Below, piece after piece: positions 1 to 8,804 of a stretch of 32,117 bases of DNA. Both the position numbers and the translations under genes were made by a program. The notes beneath the pieces are model-generated. The model saw nothing but the letters and a program-made list of their open reading frames with translations. It did not search any database and had not been told where the DNA came from. Source of the stretch: an uncultured Chitinophagaceae bacterium (lineage in GTDB: Bacteria; Bacteroidota; Bacteroidia; Chitinophagales; Chitinophagaceae); contig CAIKTE010000202.1 in the NCBI GenBank assembly GCA_903830285.1, positions 1-32,117 of the forward strand. Direction: 5' to 3'. Position 1 is the stretch's first letter; the number at the start of each line of letters is the position of its first letter.

Positions 1-2343
1 CTGAACCAGGATCGGTGTTCCGGTATAAACAGTTTTGATCACCAGCAGATGATTCTCGCCTGTTAAATAAACATTGCCATCCGGATTATCTTTATCAATA
101 TCAAATGCTTTTCCGTTTAGTGTTACTGCAGTTGGTTTCTTATCAAAAGGGATCAACAGATCGAATTCCTTTTGTGCAGTCTTATTTTTATAGTTCCCAT
201 TATTGCTATTGATGATGATAGAAATCTCATCATTCACCAATCCCGATGAGATAAAATTAGTTAGTGCAAATTGTTTTTGTGCGATCGCATTTTTTGATTC
301 CCCATCATCTTCATACAATTCGTACGATGATTTATTTTTTGAAGGAACGAACAATACCAACATTTTACTATTTACAATTTCTTTAGTATTCCCCTCGCCC
401 TGATACATCGGCATAAAGCTTCCTTCTTTAATGAAGTAAGGCATCTTGAATAAGTTCAATTCATAATCGATCCATTGACCGCCTTTGTATAATTTATTGT
501 CGGTTGGATCGTACCATTTTTCTTTAGGCAAATAAACTTTCCTAACTGCAGCATTTTTTTGCAATACAGGGGCTACAAGAATTTCATCACCCCACATAAA
601 TTCGTCTTCAGTTTTTACAGCGTCAGAATCATTGGCAAATTGATAATACAATGGTCTTACTAAAGGCTCTCCGTATTTTGCCTGACGATAGCTTAATGTA
701 TAATTATATGGCAGCATCTGATATCTGCGCTTGATGGTTTGCTTTACTGCCTGTTTGTATGGTTCATCCATCAATGCAGGTTCGCTCGGAAAACTGAATG
801 CATTTGGATCGATCTCATATAAGGCTGTTCCATGTGGGCGGAATATCGGAGTAAAAGTTGCAAACTGTAACCAGCGGACATATAATTCCTTATCCCCATC
901 CCCACCTCCAAAACCACCGGCATCTGCATGCGTATAAGGGATACCGCTCATGCTCATGCCCAACATTACAGGTAATTGTGCACGAAACCCGCTCCAGTTA
1001 CGTCCTACATCGCCACTCCATGGGAAAATACTGTAACGCTGACTTCCTGAAAATCCAGAACGATTCAGATGAAATAACCTTGCATTTGGATAATCCTTTG
1101 CATATTGTTCATACATGTTTTTATTCCAGTAATGCCCGTAAATATTATGAACTTCATCTGCTTTCAATGATCTTTTTACACCCTCATCTTTTAAGTTATG
1201 CATCATAGCAACTGGATGTTTTTCGGGTTCACCCAGATCGGTCCACCAACCAGCAACACCATTGCTGATCTGCTTTTTATAATGCTCGTTCCATATCCAT
1301 TGCTGCGCATCTTTTCTGAAAATATCAAGTAAACCGCCTAATCCGAAATAAAAGTCAGGAATGATATAAGGCTTGCCAACACTATCTGTTGCCAAATATT
1401 TTTGAGAAGCATTGAACATTTTGGTGTTCTCTATAAAAAATGGCTCTGTTATAAGGATCGTATTGATATTTTGCTTTTTAAAATCAGCGATCATTTCTTG
1501 TGGGTGAGGCCATTTAGTTTGATTTACCCAATCCAGATTACCCAATGTTCCTTTGATGCTATCGCCAAACCAGAAAAGGTCGAAGATGATGGCATCGAAA
1601 GGAATTTTCTCAGCTTTCATTTTCGCAGCAATCTCTTTTACCTGTGCTTCACTGCTGTAACCGAAACGGCTCATAAAATTCCCTAATGCCCATCGTGGAG
1701 GTAAAGGCTGAGTGCCTGTTAATTTTTGATAAGAAGTCAATATCTCCTTGTAATCTTTTCCAAGTATCACAAAAACATTGATTTCGCCACTCATAAACCC
1801 TGCTTCAAAAATATTGGGTGATGTTTTTCCAATATCCGCGTATCCTTTGGAAGGATTATCAAAAAACAATCCATAACCATTTGAGGATGTAAAGAAAGGA
1901 ACTGAAAAATTTAAATTATCTGCGCCTTCTCCATAGCCATACCATGGATTATTGTAAAGGTTAAGCCGGTATCCTCTGCGATTTAATGGCAATGCGCGCT
2001 CGCCACCTCCAAATATCATCTCTTGTTGATTCAATAAAAAGGAAAAACCACGATATTCATTGACTTCTGTTGTGCCTATCAATTTAAGGTTCCCAACATT
2101 AACCGTATCTCCTTTCACCTTTAATGCGATCGTTATACTTGACAAGGGTTTTAAAACAACAGCATCGGTATAATTTTCATTTCTTGTATAATCTTTCGGT
2201 TGAAAACTAAGTTTAAAAATATTAGGTGCATATTGCTGATATGTGAGCGTTCCGCCTTGATAAGCGATTTTATTTTTTACATTCGTTTGTGCATTTGAGA
2301 ACAGTGCAAAAAATGCAAACAGTATGACAAGCTTTTGTTTCAT
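1..2343 (-). CDS. Exported GH31 family glycoside hydrolase (alpha-glucosidase/alpha-xylosidase-like), 3' end beyond window
   Basis: This frame stays open from the ATG at 2343 to the window edge (781 codons), so the C-terminus is missing. The N-terminus MKQKLVILFAFFALFSNAQ is a signal peptide, which points to a periplasmic or surface enzyme. GH31 enzymes hydrolyse, or transfer from, alpha-linked glucosides or xylosides by a retaining mechanism. Residues 362-374 read GVAGWWTDLGEPE, the GH31 nucleophile motif, with D369 the predicted nucleophile. PWSGDVG around D445 is the acid/base motif. WGDEILVAPV (584-593) is the conserved strand at the end of the barrel, and the remaining sequence fits a DUF5110-type beta domain. 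The DLGEPE form resembles GH31 members that include transglucosylases, but substrate cannot be decided from sequence. The gene is divergent from ade with a 59-bp gap. The family call is firm; the specificity is not. Confidence 0.93.
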   Translation of the reverse strand, partial: MKQKLVILFAFFALFSNAQTNVKNKIAYQGGTLTYQQYAPNIFKLSFQPKDYTRNENYTDAVVLKPLSSITIALKVKGDTVNVGNLKLIGTTEVNEYRGFSFLLNQQEMIFGGGERALPLNRRGYRLNLYNNPWYGYGEGADNLNFSVPFFTSSNGYGLFFDNPSKGYADIGKTSPNIFEAGFMSGEINVFVILGKDYKEILTSYQKLTGTQPLPPRWALGNFMSRFGYSSEAQVKEIAAKMKAEKIPFDAIIFDLFWFGDSIKGTLGNLDWVNQTKWPHPQEMIADFKKQNINTILITEPFFIENTKMFNASQKYLATDSVGKPYIIPDFYFGLGGLLDIFRKDAQQWIWNEHYKKQISNGVAGWWTDLGEPEKHPVAMMHNLKDEGVKRSLKADEVHNIYGHYWNKNMYEQYAKDYPNARLFHLNRSGFSGSQRYSIFPWSGDVGRNWSGFRAQLPVMLGMSMSGIPYTHADAGGFGGGDGDKELYVRWLQFATFTPIFRPHGTALYEIDPNAFSFPSEPALMDEPYKQAVKQTIKRRYQMLPYNYTLSYRQAKYGEPLVRPLYYQFANDSDAVKTEDEFMWGDEILVAPVLQKNAAVRKVYLPKEKWYDPTDNKLYKGGQWIDYELNLFKMPYFIKEGSFMPMYQGEGNTKEIVNSKMLVLFVPSKNKSSYELYEDDGESKNAIAQKQFALTNFISSGLVNDEISIIINSNNGNYKNKTAQKEFDLLIPFDKKPTAVTLNGKAFDIDKDNPDGNVYLTGENHLLVIKTVYTGTPILVQ

Positions 2344-2360
2344 ATTATTACATTAAATAA

Positions 2361-2368
2361 CAAAGTTA
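2361..2368 (-). promoter_or_regulatory. Candidate -7 box for the GH31 gene
   Basis: On the minus strand the sequence reads TAACTTTG, an exact match to the Bacteroidota -7 consensus TAnnTTTG. It lies 17 bases upstream of the GH31 start codon. No good TTTG -33 element is visible at the usual distance, so the call rests on the -7 box and its position. Confidence 0.45.
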
Positions 2369-2402
2369 AGATTTCAATTTTCTCATTCTGAAATAAAAAT
2401 AT

Positions 2403-4070
2403 ATGGCAAGTTCATTCAAGACAGAAGGCAATTTGGTAGATGTTTGGAAAAAAGAAATTTATCCAGCAGAAATAATAGTAGAAAACGGGAAAATAAAATC
2501 TATCACGCGAATCAACCATTCAACGAATTCACTATTCAACTATATTCTACCTGGTTTTGTAGACAGTCATGTACATGTTGAAAGCAGCATGCTCGTCCCA
2601 AGTGAATTTGCAAGATTGGCTGTTGTTCATGGCAGTGTAGGAAGTGTGAATGATCCGCATGAAATAGCGAATGTATGTGGATTGGAAGGTGTAGAGTTCA
2701 TGATCGAGAATGGTAAAAAAGTAAACTTCAAATTTAATTTCGGTGCGCCGAGTTGTGTACCTGCCACCATTTTTGAAACTGCTGGTGCCGCATTGAAAAG
2801 CGATGCAGTAAAAAAATTATTGGAAAAAGATGAGATCAAATATTTGAGTGAGATGATGAATTTTCCCGGCGTTTTATTCAAGGATGATGAAGTGCTGAAG
2901 AAAATAAAATATGCTCATGAACTAAATAAACCAGTTGATGGCCATGCACCGGGTTTGCGAGGAGAAGATGCAAAAAAATATATTGAAGCCGGAATTTCTA
3001 CCGACCACGAATGTTTTACTGATGCCGAAGCATTGGATAAGTTAAAATACGGCATGAAGATTTTAATTCGTGAAGGAAGTGCCGCTAAGAATTTTGAAGC
3101 ATTAATTAATTTAATGCACGAACATTATGAGAACATGATGTTTTGCAGTGACGATAAGCATCCTGATAGTTTAGCTGTGGGCCATATCAATCAACTCTGC
3201 TCAAGAGCCGTTGCAAAAGGGATTGATATTTTTAAAATATTACAAGCCGCCTGTATCAATCCGGTACTGCATTACAAATTAGATATCGGTTTGTTACGTG
3301 AAGGCGATGATGCAGATTTTATTGTGGCTGAAGATCTCATCAACTTTAAGATCAAGCAAACATATATTAATGGGGAACTGGTTGCCGAAAATGGAAAGTC
3401 ATTTATTCAGTCTGTTCCGGTAATAGCAATTAATAATTTTCATTGTGCTGAGATCACAAAAGATCAGATACAATTTTCTTTACAGCGTTGGGGACATCAT
3501 GAACAGGAAAATATTGAACAAGTGCATGTGATCGAAGCATTGGAAGGCCAGCTCATCACGAATAAATTAATTTATCCGATCACAGATTTTAATGTAGAAG
3601 ATGGATGTATATATTCCAATACTGAAAAAGACCTGTTAAAAATGGTGGTGGTGAATCGTTATTTCAATGCGCCCATTGCAAAGACATTCATCAAAAATTT
3701 TGGGTTGCAAGAGGGTGCCATCGCATCTTCTGTAGCTCACGATAGTCATAATATCGTTGCCGTTGGTGTTGATGACCTGAGTTTGACCAGAGCTATTAAT
3801 CTAGTGATACAACAAAAAGGCGGCGTAAGTGCAGTTAGCATCAACAATGAAAAAGTATTGGGCTTACCCGTTGCAGGGTTGATGAGTGCAGATGATGGTT
3901 ATAAAGTAGCAGGTGCTTACACAGCTATTGATAAAATGGTAAAACAGGAGTTGAAAAGCACATTGGTTGCACCTTTCATGACATTAAGCTTTATGGCACT
4001 CTTAGTGATACCACATTTAAAATTGAGTGATATGGGATTGTTTGATGGTGATACTTTTTCTTTTGTGTAA
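2403..4070 (+). CDS. ade: Adenine deaminase
   Basis: This cytoplasmic enzyme hydrolyses adenine to hypoxanthine and ammonia in purine salvage and belongs to the amidohydrolase superfamily. At 555 residues it has the usual family length. The metal-binding motif DSHVHVESS carries H56 and H58; [11 protein letters not shown] follows; H181 lies in GHAPGL, H202-E203 in TDHECF and D250 in [11 protein letters not shown]. All are typical of the Ade family. The C-terminal third ([12 protein letters not shown] onward, with [12 protein letters not shown]) is the conserved Ade C-terminal domain. The ATG at 2403 is the only sensible start. The CHY zinc-finger gene follows after 18 bases in the same direction. 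Together with upp, 1 kb downstream, it puts two nucleobase-salvage genes close together. Confidence 0.95.
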   Translation: MASSFKTEGNLVDVWKKEIYPAEIIVENGKIKSITRINHSTNSLFNYILPGFVDSHVHVESSMLVPSEFARLAVVHGSVGSVNDPHEIANVCGLEGVEFMIENGKKVNFKFNFGAPSCVPATIFETAGAALKSDAVKKLLEKDEIKYLSEMMNFPGVLFKDDEVLKKIKYAHELNKPVDGHAPGLRGEDAKKYIEAGISTDHECFTDAEALDKLKYGMKILIREGSAAKNFEALINLMHEHYENMMFCSDDKHPDSLAVGHINQLCSRAVAKGIDIFKILQAACINPVLHYKLDIGLLREGDDADFIVAEDLINFKIKQTYINGELVAENGKSFIQSVPVIAINNFHCAEITKDQIQFSLQRWGHHEQENIEQVHVIEALEGQLITNKLIYPITDFNVEDGCIYSNTEKDLLKMVVVNRYFNAPIAKTFIKNFGLQEGAIASSVAHDSHNIVAVGVDDLSLTRAINLVIQQKGGVSAVSINNEKVLGLPVAGLMSADDGYKVAGAYTAIDKMVKQELKSTLVAPFMTLSFMALLVIPHLKLSDMGLFDGDTFSFV

Positions 4071-4088
4071 ACACATAAATAAAAATAA

Positions 4089-4403
4089 ATGATCATCAGA
4101 GGCAAAACGATAGATGAACAAACTCGTTGTGTTCATTACCATTCAGCAATAGATATCATTGCTATTAAGATGAAATGCTGTAATGATTATTACTCTTGTA
4201 TTCATTGTCATGAAGAAGAAGCAGGACATTCATCAGAGGTCTGGGCAAAAAAAGAATTTGATACCAAAGCCGTTTTATGCGGTAATTGTTACAGCGAAAT
4301 GACCATTATGCAATATTTAGAAAGCAATTATCAATGCCCGTTTTGCAAAGCTGCATTCAATCCCAAATGCAGCAATCATAACCATTATTATTTTGAAACC
4401 TGA
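4089..4403 (+). CDS. CHY zinc-finger protein
   Basis: The 104-residue protein is rich in Cys and His. CVHYH (C14, H16, H18) is the signature opening of the CHY zinc finger. It is followed by CC (30-31), CIHCHEEEAGH (37-47), CGNC and QCPFCKAAFNPKCSNHNHYY, enough ligands for several zinc ions. The family is found in bacteria and in yeast Hot13, where a redox or metal-handling role in mitochondria has been proposed; the bacterial role is unknown. It follows ade by 18 bases and is probably co-transcribed. Its stop at 4403 is immediately next to the convergent lipoprotein gene that ends at 4405. Confidence 0.88.
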   Translation: MIIRGKTIDEQTRCVHYHSAIDIIAIKMKCCNDYYSCIHCHEEEAGHSSEVWAKKEFDTKAVLCGNCYSEMTIMQYLESNYQCPFCKAAFNPKCSNHNHYYFET

Positions 4404-4404
4404 T

Positions 4405-4815
4405 CTATTTTACAGCTTTTGCACTCATGATATATGCGGCAACACTATCTGTTCCCTTGGGTGTTTTATATCTGGCCTTGAAACTGAAATCATCATTGGG
4501 CGCTATCGTATTTTCAAATAATTCTTCATGATTTGCTACCTGAACAGCATTTTTAAAATATAATAATTTAATCCGCAGTTCAGTATACGCCGCAACAGTG
4601 GCCGTATTTTTGATCACACCCTTATATACTGTTTTGCCAAAAAAATTGCGGTGATCATCTCCGCTTAATTGCAAAAATTGTTTAGGGCTGCTTCTTTCTT
4701 TTTCTGCCAGACTGATCTTTGTTTCCTGATAAGAATGATCATCAAATCTTTTGTCTTTGTTCTTGCAGGCAAATAATCCTGTTGCAATTATCAAAAAAAG
4801 AACAACTATCCGCAT
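4405..4815 (-). CDS. Small lipoprotein of unknown function
   Basis: MRIVVLFLIIATGLFAC is a compact lipoprotein signal with lipobox LFAC, followed by a charged linker (KNKDKRFDDHS). I start it at the ATG at 4815. An upstream in-frame ATG at 4842 would add nine residues (MFIFIQNNV) before a complete signal, which is less likely. The remainder (about 100 residues) alternates beta-strand-like segments, with GVIKNTATVAAYTELRIKLLYF and then ENTIAPNDDFSFKARYKTPKG. That pattern resembles FxLYD/Ig-like periplasmic domains, but the match is too weak to name. No enzymatic motif is visible. Confidence 0.75.
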   Translation of the reverse strand: MRIVVLFLIIATGLFACKNKDKRFDDHSYQETKISLAEKERSSPKQFLQLSGDDHRNFFGKTVYKGVIKNTATVAAYTELRIKLLYFKNAVQVANHEELFENTIAPNDDFSFKARYKTPKGTDSVAAYIMSAKAVK

Positions 4816-4936
4816 AACATTATTTTGAATAAAAATAAACAAGCTCTTTGAGTTGCGGCGTTATTTTTTGTTAACTTACTGTAATACTTTTTCTGGCAAG
4901 AACCTGCTGTTAAAAGCTCATATCTTTTTTAATCGA

Positions 4937-4970
4937 AAAGTGTGCGAATCATTCTCAGGATGATTAGGAA
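4937..4970 (+). repeat. Dispersed hairpin repeat, copy 1
   Basis: GTGTGCGAATCATTC is followed by a loop and ATGATT. The stem AATCAT (4947-4952) pairs with ATGATT (4960-4965) across a 7-nt loop. A second copy lies on the minus strand near 10053-10085 with the same GTGCGAATCATTC core, stem and loop length. It is not followed by a T run, so it is unlikely to be an intrinsic terminator. Confidence 0.6.
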
Positions 4971-5051
4971 CCTAAGAATAGTCCATGAAAAACAACTGCA
5001 GATACCAAAAAAAATAAGCAAAGAGAAAGTTACAGTACAACAAATTGTATT

Positions 5052-5085
5052 TTTGAACGCAATTTGCCGATTTGTGTTACTTTTC
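5052..5085 (+). promoter_or_regulatory. Candidate upp promoter
   Basis: TTTG (5052-5055) and TACTTTTC (5078-5085, seven of eight matches to TAnnTTTG) are separated by 22 bases, within the range of Bacteroidota sigma-70-type promoters. The upp start codon is 31 bases downstream. Confidence 0.4.
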
Positions 5086-5116
5086 AGGCAAAATCCGTCA
5101 ACTCAAAACCCTTACA

Positions 5117-5770
5117 ATGATCGTTAATTTAAGTGACCAGCACAGTTTAGTAAGTAATTGGATTGCTGAAATAAGAGATGTGAATATTCAGAATGACCGC
5201 TTGCGTTTTCGCCGCAATTTAGAGCGCATTGGTGAAGTGGCAGCCTATGAAATAAGTAAACAACTGTCATGGACCGAAGTGGAAACACAAACCCCATTGG
5301 GTATACATAATAGTAAGGTCTTAGAGCAACAACCCGTTCTGGCAACTATTTTACGAGCCGGATTACCCTTACATGCCGGCATGCTGAATTATTTTGATAA
5401 AGCTGATAATGCATTTATTTCTGCTTACCGCAAACATCATCATGATGGGAGTTTTGAGATCAGTTTGGAATATATGAGTTGTCCCTCTTTAAATAATAGG
5501 GTGGTCATCATCAGTGATCCGATGCTGGCAACAGGTGCTTCTGTGGTAAAGACCATTCAATACCTGAAAGAAGAAAATGTACCTGCCGAAATTCATGTGG
5601 TAGTAGCGATTGCCTGTACCGTGGGTATCGAATATGTGCTGAGGGAATGCGGAATAAATACCAAGATCTGGTGTGGTGATATTGATGATGAATTAACTGC
5701 AAAAGGATATATTGTTCCAGGATTAGGTGATGCTGGTGACCTGGCTTTCGGTAGCAAGATGCAGGCATAA
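5117..5770 (+). CDS. upp: Uracil phosphoribosyltransferase
   Basis: The enzyme converts uracil and PRPP to UMP in pyrimidine salvage. I place the start at the ATG at 5117 (MIVNLSDQHSLVSNWIAEIRD), which gives 217 residues, the normal family length; an earlier in-frame start would run into the promoter. The N-terminal RDVNIQNDRLRFRRNLERIGEVAAYEIS matches the UPRT helix. TILRAGLPLHAGML is the central conserved segment, DPMLATGAS (134-142) is the PRPP-binding loop, and GYIVPGLGDAGDLAFG is the uracil-binding C-terminus, usually ending GDRLFGT. The flexible-loop segment reads EYMSCPSL where many UPRTs have a YyKLP-like sequence, as expected of a divergent Bacteroidota clade. Confidence 0.93.
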   Translation: MIVNLSDQHSLVSNWIAEIRDVNIQNDRLRFRRNLERIGEVAAYEISKQLSWTEVETQTPLGIHNSKVLEQQPVLATILRAGLPLHAGMLNYFDKADNAFISAYRKHHHDGSFEISLEYMSCPSLNNRVVIISDPMLATGASVVKTIQYLKEENVPAEIHVVVAIACTVGIEYVLRECGINTKIWCGDIDDELTAKGYIVPGLGDAGDLAFGSKMQA

Positions 5771-5853
5771 ATGCAGGCTCAAATTTGTTAAAAAGCATTT
5801 TAATCATTTCTTCTTACAGCATTTCGTTTATTTTAGGAGTCTTAAACTCACTG

Positions 5854-6858
5854 ATGAAAAGAATTGCACTGATTTACTGTATGCTGCTTATGTTGGGTAA
5901 AGCCTCAGCACAGGATCCGCATTTTTCTCAATTCTTTTCCTCACCACTCACTTTAAATCCTGCATTTACGGGGAAATTTGACGGTAATTACCGCGTTGCT
6001 GGCGATTACCGCAATCAATGGCCTACGATCAATAATGCCTTTACCACTGCAACCGCGTCAGTTGATTTTCATATTCTGAAAGACCGTATACCTTCCAATG
6101 ATGCATGGGGAGTAGGGTTTATGGCATACAATGATAATAGTGCAGCAGGTGCCGTTAATTTCAATTATGCCACCATTTCAACTGCTTATCATAAAGGATT
6201 GGATGAAGAAGGATATCATCAAATAAGTGCAGGTTTTCAACTTACTTATGCCAATATGCTCATCAATACAGCTGACTTGAAATTTGAAGATCAGTTAACC
6301 AGCAATGGATTTACCGGTATTACTAATGAGATATTCAATAATTCAACTTTGAAATCAAATTATGTTGATCTGAATGCCGGTATTCTATACAATGGAAGTA
6401 GCACAGACAGAAACAATTTTTATTTCGGTTTGAGTTTATACCATATCACAAGGCCCAAACAACAATTTACAGGCGGGTATTTTGCTTTGCCCTCACGAGC
6501 AACTATACATGCCGGTACCTATTTTCCCATTGGAGAAAACAATACTTTGCATTTAAGCGCTTTGCAAAGTTTTCAAGGGGGATCAACCGAAACAGTTTTG
6601 GGTGGAGCTTTTCAGCTTGTTGCCAACAATGGCTCTGAACAACCTGCCAGTGTTTATGTAGGTAGCTGGATCCGTTTAAATGACGCGATCATACCCTATA
6701 TCGGTTTGGAATTTGCAGGTATGCGTTTGGGAGCTACTTATGATATCAATACATCAGCCTTAAAAACAGCAACGCAAGGACAGGGAGGATTTGAGATCTC
6801 TCTCATTTATATAAATAAATCCGCTGATACAAAACCATTGAATTGCCCTAAGTTTTAG
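5854..6858 (+). CDS. PorP/SprF family type IX secretion outer-membrane protein
   Basis: MKRIALIYCMLLMLGKASAQ is a clean signal peptide starting at the ATG at 5854; earlier in-frame codons would only add a hydrophobic leader. The mature protein begins QDPHFSQFFSSPLTLNPAFTG, the diagnostic PorP/SprF opening (Q.P.FSQ....P...NPA.tG). About 310 residues of alternating beta strands follow, ending ISLIYINKSADTKPLNCPKF. Members sit in the outer membrane. The founding proteins are needed for gliding or T9SS cargo export, and paralogues are usually paired with large adhesin-like cargo. No such cargo gene is adjacent; the next gene is a small lipoprotein 12 bases downstream, so this is probably one of several paralogues. 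Confidence 0.9.
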   Translation: MKRIALIYCMLLMLGKASAQDPHFSQFFSSPLTLNPAFTGKFDGNYRVAGDYRNQWPTINNAFTTATASVDFHILKDRIPSNDAWGVGFMAYNDNSAAGAVNFNYATISTAYHKGLDEEGYHQISAGFQLTYANMLINTADLKFEDQLTSNGFTGITNEIFNNSTLKSNYVDLNAGILYNGSSTDRNNFYFGLSLYHITRPKQQFTGGYFALPSRATIHAGTYFPIGENNTLHLSALQSFQGGSTETVLGGAFQLVANNGSEQPASVYVGSWIRLNDAIIPYIGLEFAGMRLGATYDINTSALKTATQGQGGFEISLIYINKSADTKPLNCPKF

Positions 6859-6870
6859 TAATCTGTATTT

Positions 6871-7329
6871 ATGAAAAAACTGAGCATACTTTTTATTACA
6901 GTCACAATTTTATCCTGTAACAATCAGGAATCAACAGAGAAGGAAATTACCGTTATCAGCAATGACACTATCCCGGAACTCAGAACTGTTGTGAGTTCTA
7001 AGCCTGTTGCAAATTTCACTCAAAATGCAGGTGATGCATTAAATAAAGATTGGGCATTCTCGGTTAGAGTATATGAAACATCAAAGACTTTTCGATTTGT
7101 GATGAAAATAAAGTTCGAAGAATTAGAAGCTGTGGATACCTTAATAATACCTGATCTGCATATACAGCCCGTTGTTGAATTGCTACCCGGCAAAGAAAAA
7201 TTTTCCTGTATTGCCGGATTCAAAGACAAAGAACAAAAATTTCGTGAGTACAAAAAAGTAAGTGTAGAAAACAATCAATTGAAAATAACGACTCTGAAAC
7301 ATTATGGTGTTTATGCTACCATGAAATAA
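6871..7329 (+). CDS. Small lipoprotein of unknown function
   Basis: MKKLSILFITVTILSCNNQ is a lipoprotein signal with lipobox ILSC. The 130-residue mature part has no family I recognise. It looks like a beta-sandwich (WAFSVRVYETSKTFRFVMKIKFEELEAVDTLIIPDLHIQPVVEL and then FSCIAGFKDKEQKFREYKKVSVE), consistent with an accessory outer-membrane lipoprotein. It follows the PorP/SprF gene by 12 bases in the same direction and is probably co-transcribed. Its stop directly abuts the stop of the convergent glycosylase gene. Confidence 0.8.
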   Translation: MKKLSILFITVTILSCNNQESTEKEITVISNDTIPELRTVVSSKPVANFTQNAGDALNKDWAFSVRVYETSKTFRFVMKIKFEELEAVDTLIIPDLHIQPVVELLPGKEKFSCIAGFKDKEQKFREYKKVSVENNQLKITTLKHYGVYATMK

Positions 7330-7968
7330 TTATTTTGTCAAACTTTTCTTTCCACTCACAAAAGGATTCCCTTTTATAATAAAACGATAAGGCAGTAATG
7401 CATCTTCTTCTGCATAAATAACCCCGATCCTGGGTGTTGCAAGTATGCGATTCTTATTTACAATATATCCATCATCCGCAATAAACAATTCATCATTCAA
7501 TAAACTGACTCCCGTTTGTTGTGTAGTGATTCCCAATGCTTTTGAAACATTGCCCGGACCTTTTGTTATTGTAAAATCAAGTTTATCTTTTTTTGTTCTC
7601 ATTAACATTGTTTCAACTCCGATAACCGGCTCAACGGCTCGGATCAAAACAGCATGTGGAATTTCAGCCATATTTGTAACCACATTAAATAAGTGGTGCA
7701 TACCGTAACATAAATAAACGTAACTCGTACCGCCTGTGGCAAACATCACTTCAGTTCTTTGAGTTCTTCTGTTGCCGAATGCATGCGAAGCTTTATCTGT
7801 TGCACCATTATAAGCTTCTGTTTCAACGATTCTTCCGGCAGTAAGTATTCCTTCAAATTTTGTGATCAAAAGCTTTCCCAATAGATCTTTGGCAATGGTC
7901 ACAACATTTTTTCTTGTATAAAAATTGATCGATAATTTTTGCCAATTTTGTTTAACGTTTCTTTGCAT
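7330..7968 (-). CDS. DNA-3-methyladenine glycosylase (AAG/MPG family)
   Basis: This enzyme excises alkylated purines such as 3-methyladenine to start base-excision repair. The 212 residues match the family length. RIVETEAYNGATDKASHAFGNRRTQR holds the catalytic Glu region and the conserved D..SHA motif. MFATGGTSYVYLCYGMHHLFNVVTN is the second signature, ALIRAVEP is the nucleotide-flipping core strand, ITKGPGNVSKALGI is the usual GPG-K-L-AL motif in divergent form, and PRIGV..AEEDALLPYRFIIKGNPFVS is the C-terminal signature. The ATG at 7968 is the only good start. The gene is divergent from the EI24 gene (52-bp gap) and convergent with the preceding lipoprotein gene with no gap. Confidence 0.94.
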   Translation of the reverse strand: MQRNVKQNWQKLSINFYTRKNVVTIAKDLLGKLLITKFEGILTAGRIVETEAYNGATDKASHAFGNRRTQRTEVMFATGGTSYVYLCYGMHHLFNVVTNMAEIPHAVLIRAVEPVIGVETMLMRTKKDKLDFTITKGPGNVSKALGITTQQTGVSLLNDELFIADDGYIVNKNRILATPRIGVIYAEEDALLPYRFIIKGNPFVSGKKSLTK

Positions 7969-8020
7969 GATGATTTCCGTTATGAAACAGCTATTTTCGT
8001 GTTCCTAAATATAAAAACCT

Positions 8021-8791
8021 TTGCTTAAAGAAATTATAATAGCTATACAATCTTATTTTCAGGCACACCAATTTATTAAAAAACATAAGTTGTGGAAATG
8101 GATATTGATACCCGGCATTCTCTATAGTATACTTTTTATGATCTGCATGTATTACTTCGGTCATACAGCGAATAATTTCATTGAATGGCTGAGTTTAAAA
8201 ACAGGTTTAAAAAAATGGTTAGACAGTATCGATAGCGGTTGGCTCGGATTTTTCTTTACATTAGGAAGTTTGATGTTGTGGATGGTGATGATGCTGTTTT
8301 ATTTTTCGCTTTTCAAATATTTATTTCTCATTGTAGGCTCTCCTGTATTTGCTTATCTCAGCGAAAAAACAGAAGCCATCATTGAAGGAAAAGATTTTCC
8401 ATTCAGTTTTGTACAATTGTCGAAAGATATTATCCGTGGTATCAGTATAGCCGGAAGGAACAGTTTGTGGCAGACGGTGTATTGCCTTGCCATTTTATTT
8501 GCATCCGCCATTCCTGTTGCCGGAATGGTAACACCAATTCTAGCATTGCTTATCGAATGTTATTATTACGGTTTTTCAATGCTTGATTACAGTATGGAAC
8601 GGCATAACAAATCGGCGGCAGAAAGTATTGTATACATTACCCATCATAAAGGATTGGCAATCGGCAATGGAATGGTTTTTTACACTATGCATTGGCTACC
8701 CATTGTTGGCTGGGTCCTGGCTCCTGCTTATGCAGTTGTAGCTGCTACTTTAAGTATTCATGGTTTAAAGCAGAGTTCCTCTTCAAATTGA
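8021..8791 (+). CDS. EI24/CysZ-like domain integral membrane protein, TTG start
   Basis: The 256-residue protein is mostly hydrophobic. WILIPGILYSILFMICMYYFG and WMVMMLFYFSLFKYLFLIVGSPVFAYLSE are membrane segments in the style of the EI24 (CysZ-like) family, and LWQTVYCLAILFASAIPVAGM plus LPIVGWVLAPAYAVVAAT are later ones. The start is TTG at 8021: an in-frame TAA lies at 8012-8014, no ATG occurs before the first membrane segment, and MLKEIIIAIQSYFQAHQFIKKHKLWKW is a natural N-terminus for this group. CysZ proteins import sulfate, but many EI24-domain proteins are uncharacterised, so I do not assign transport here. The RsmI-like gene follows after 13 bases and is likely co-transcribed. Confidence 0.85.
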   Translation: MLKEIIIAIQSYFQAHQFIKKHKLWKWILIPGILYSILFMICMYYFGHTANNFIEWLSLKTGLKKWLDSIDSGWLGFFFTLGSLMLWMVMMLFYFSLFKYLFLIVGSPVFAYLSEKTEAIIEGKDFPFSFVQLSKDIIRGISIAGRNSLWQTVYCLAILFASAIPVAGMVTPILALLIECYYYGFSMLDYSMERHNKSAAESIVYITHHKGLAIGNGMVFYTMHWLPIVGWVLAPAYAVVAATLSIHGLKQSSSSN

Positions 8792-8804
8792 TTATTTTAG
8801 TGCA

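Larger units (their letters stand above)
4816..5116. other. Intergenic region between the small lipoprotein and upp
   Basis: This 301-bp divergent spacer holds no convincing gene. It contains a hairpin repeat (4937-4970), also present near 10053-10085, and a candidate upp promoter. An open frame from 4942 to 5127 has a highly basic, family-less translation and overlaps the upp start, so I do not call it a gene. Confidence 0.6.

Noticed and set aside
858-1208. Plus-strand open frame of 116 codons
   Set aside because: It is a shadow of the minus-strand GH31 gene, whose catalytic motifs lie in the same bases.
4942-5127. Open frame of 61 codons upstream of upp
   Set aside because: Very basic translation without family features; it overlaps the hairpin repeat, the candidate promoter and the upp start.
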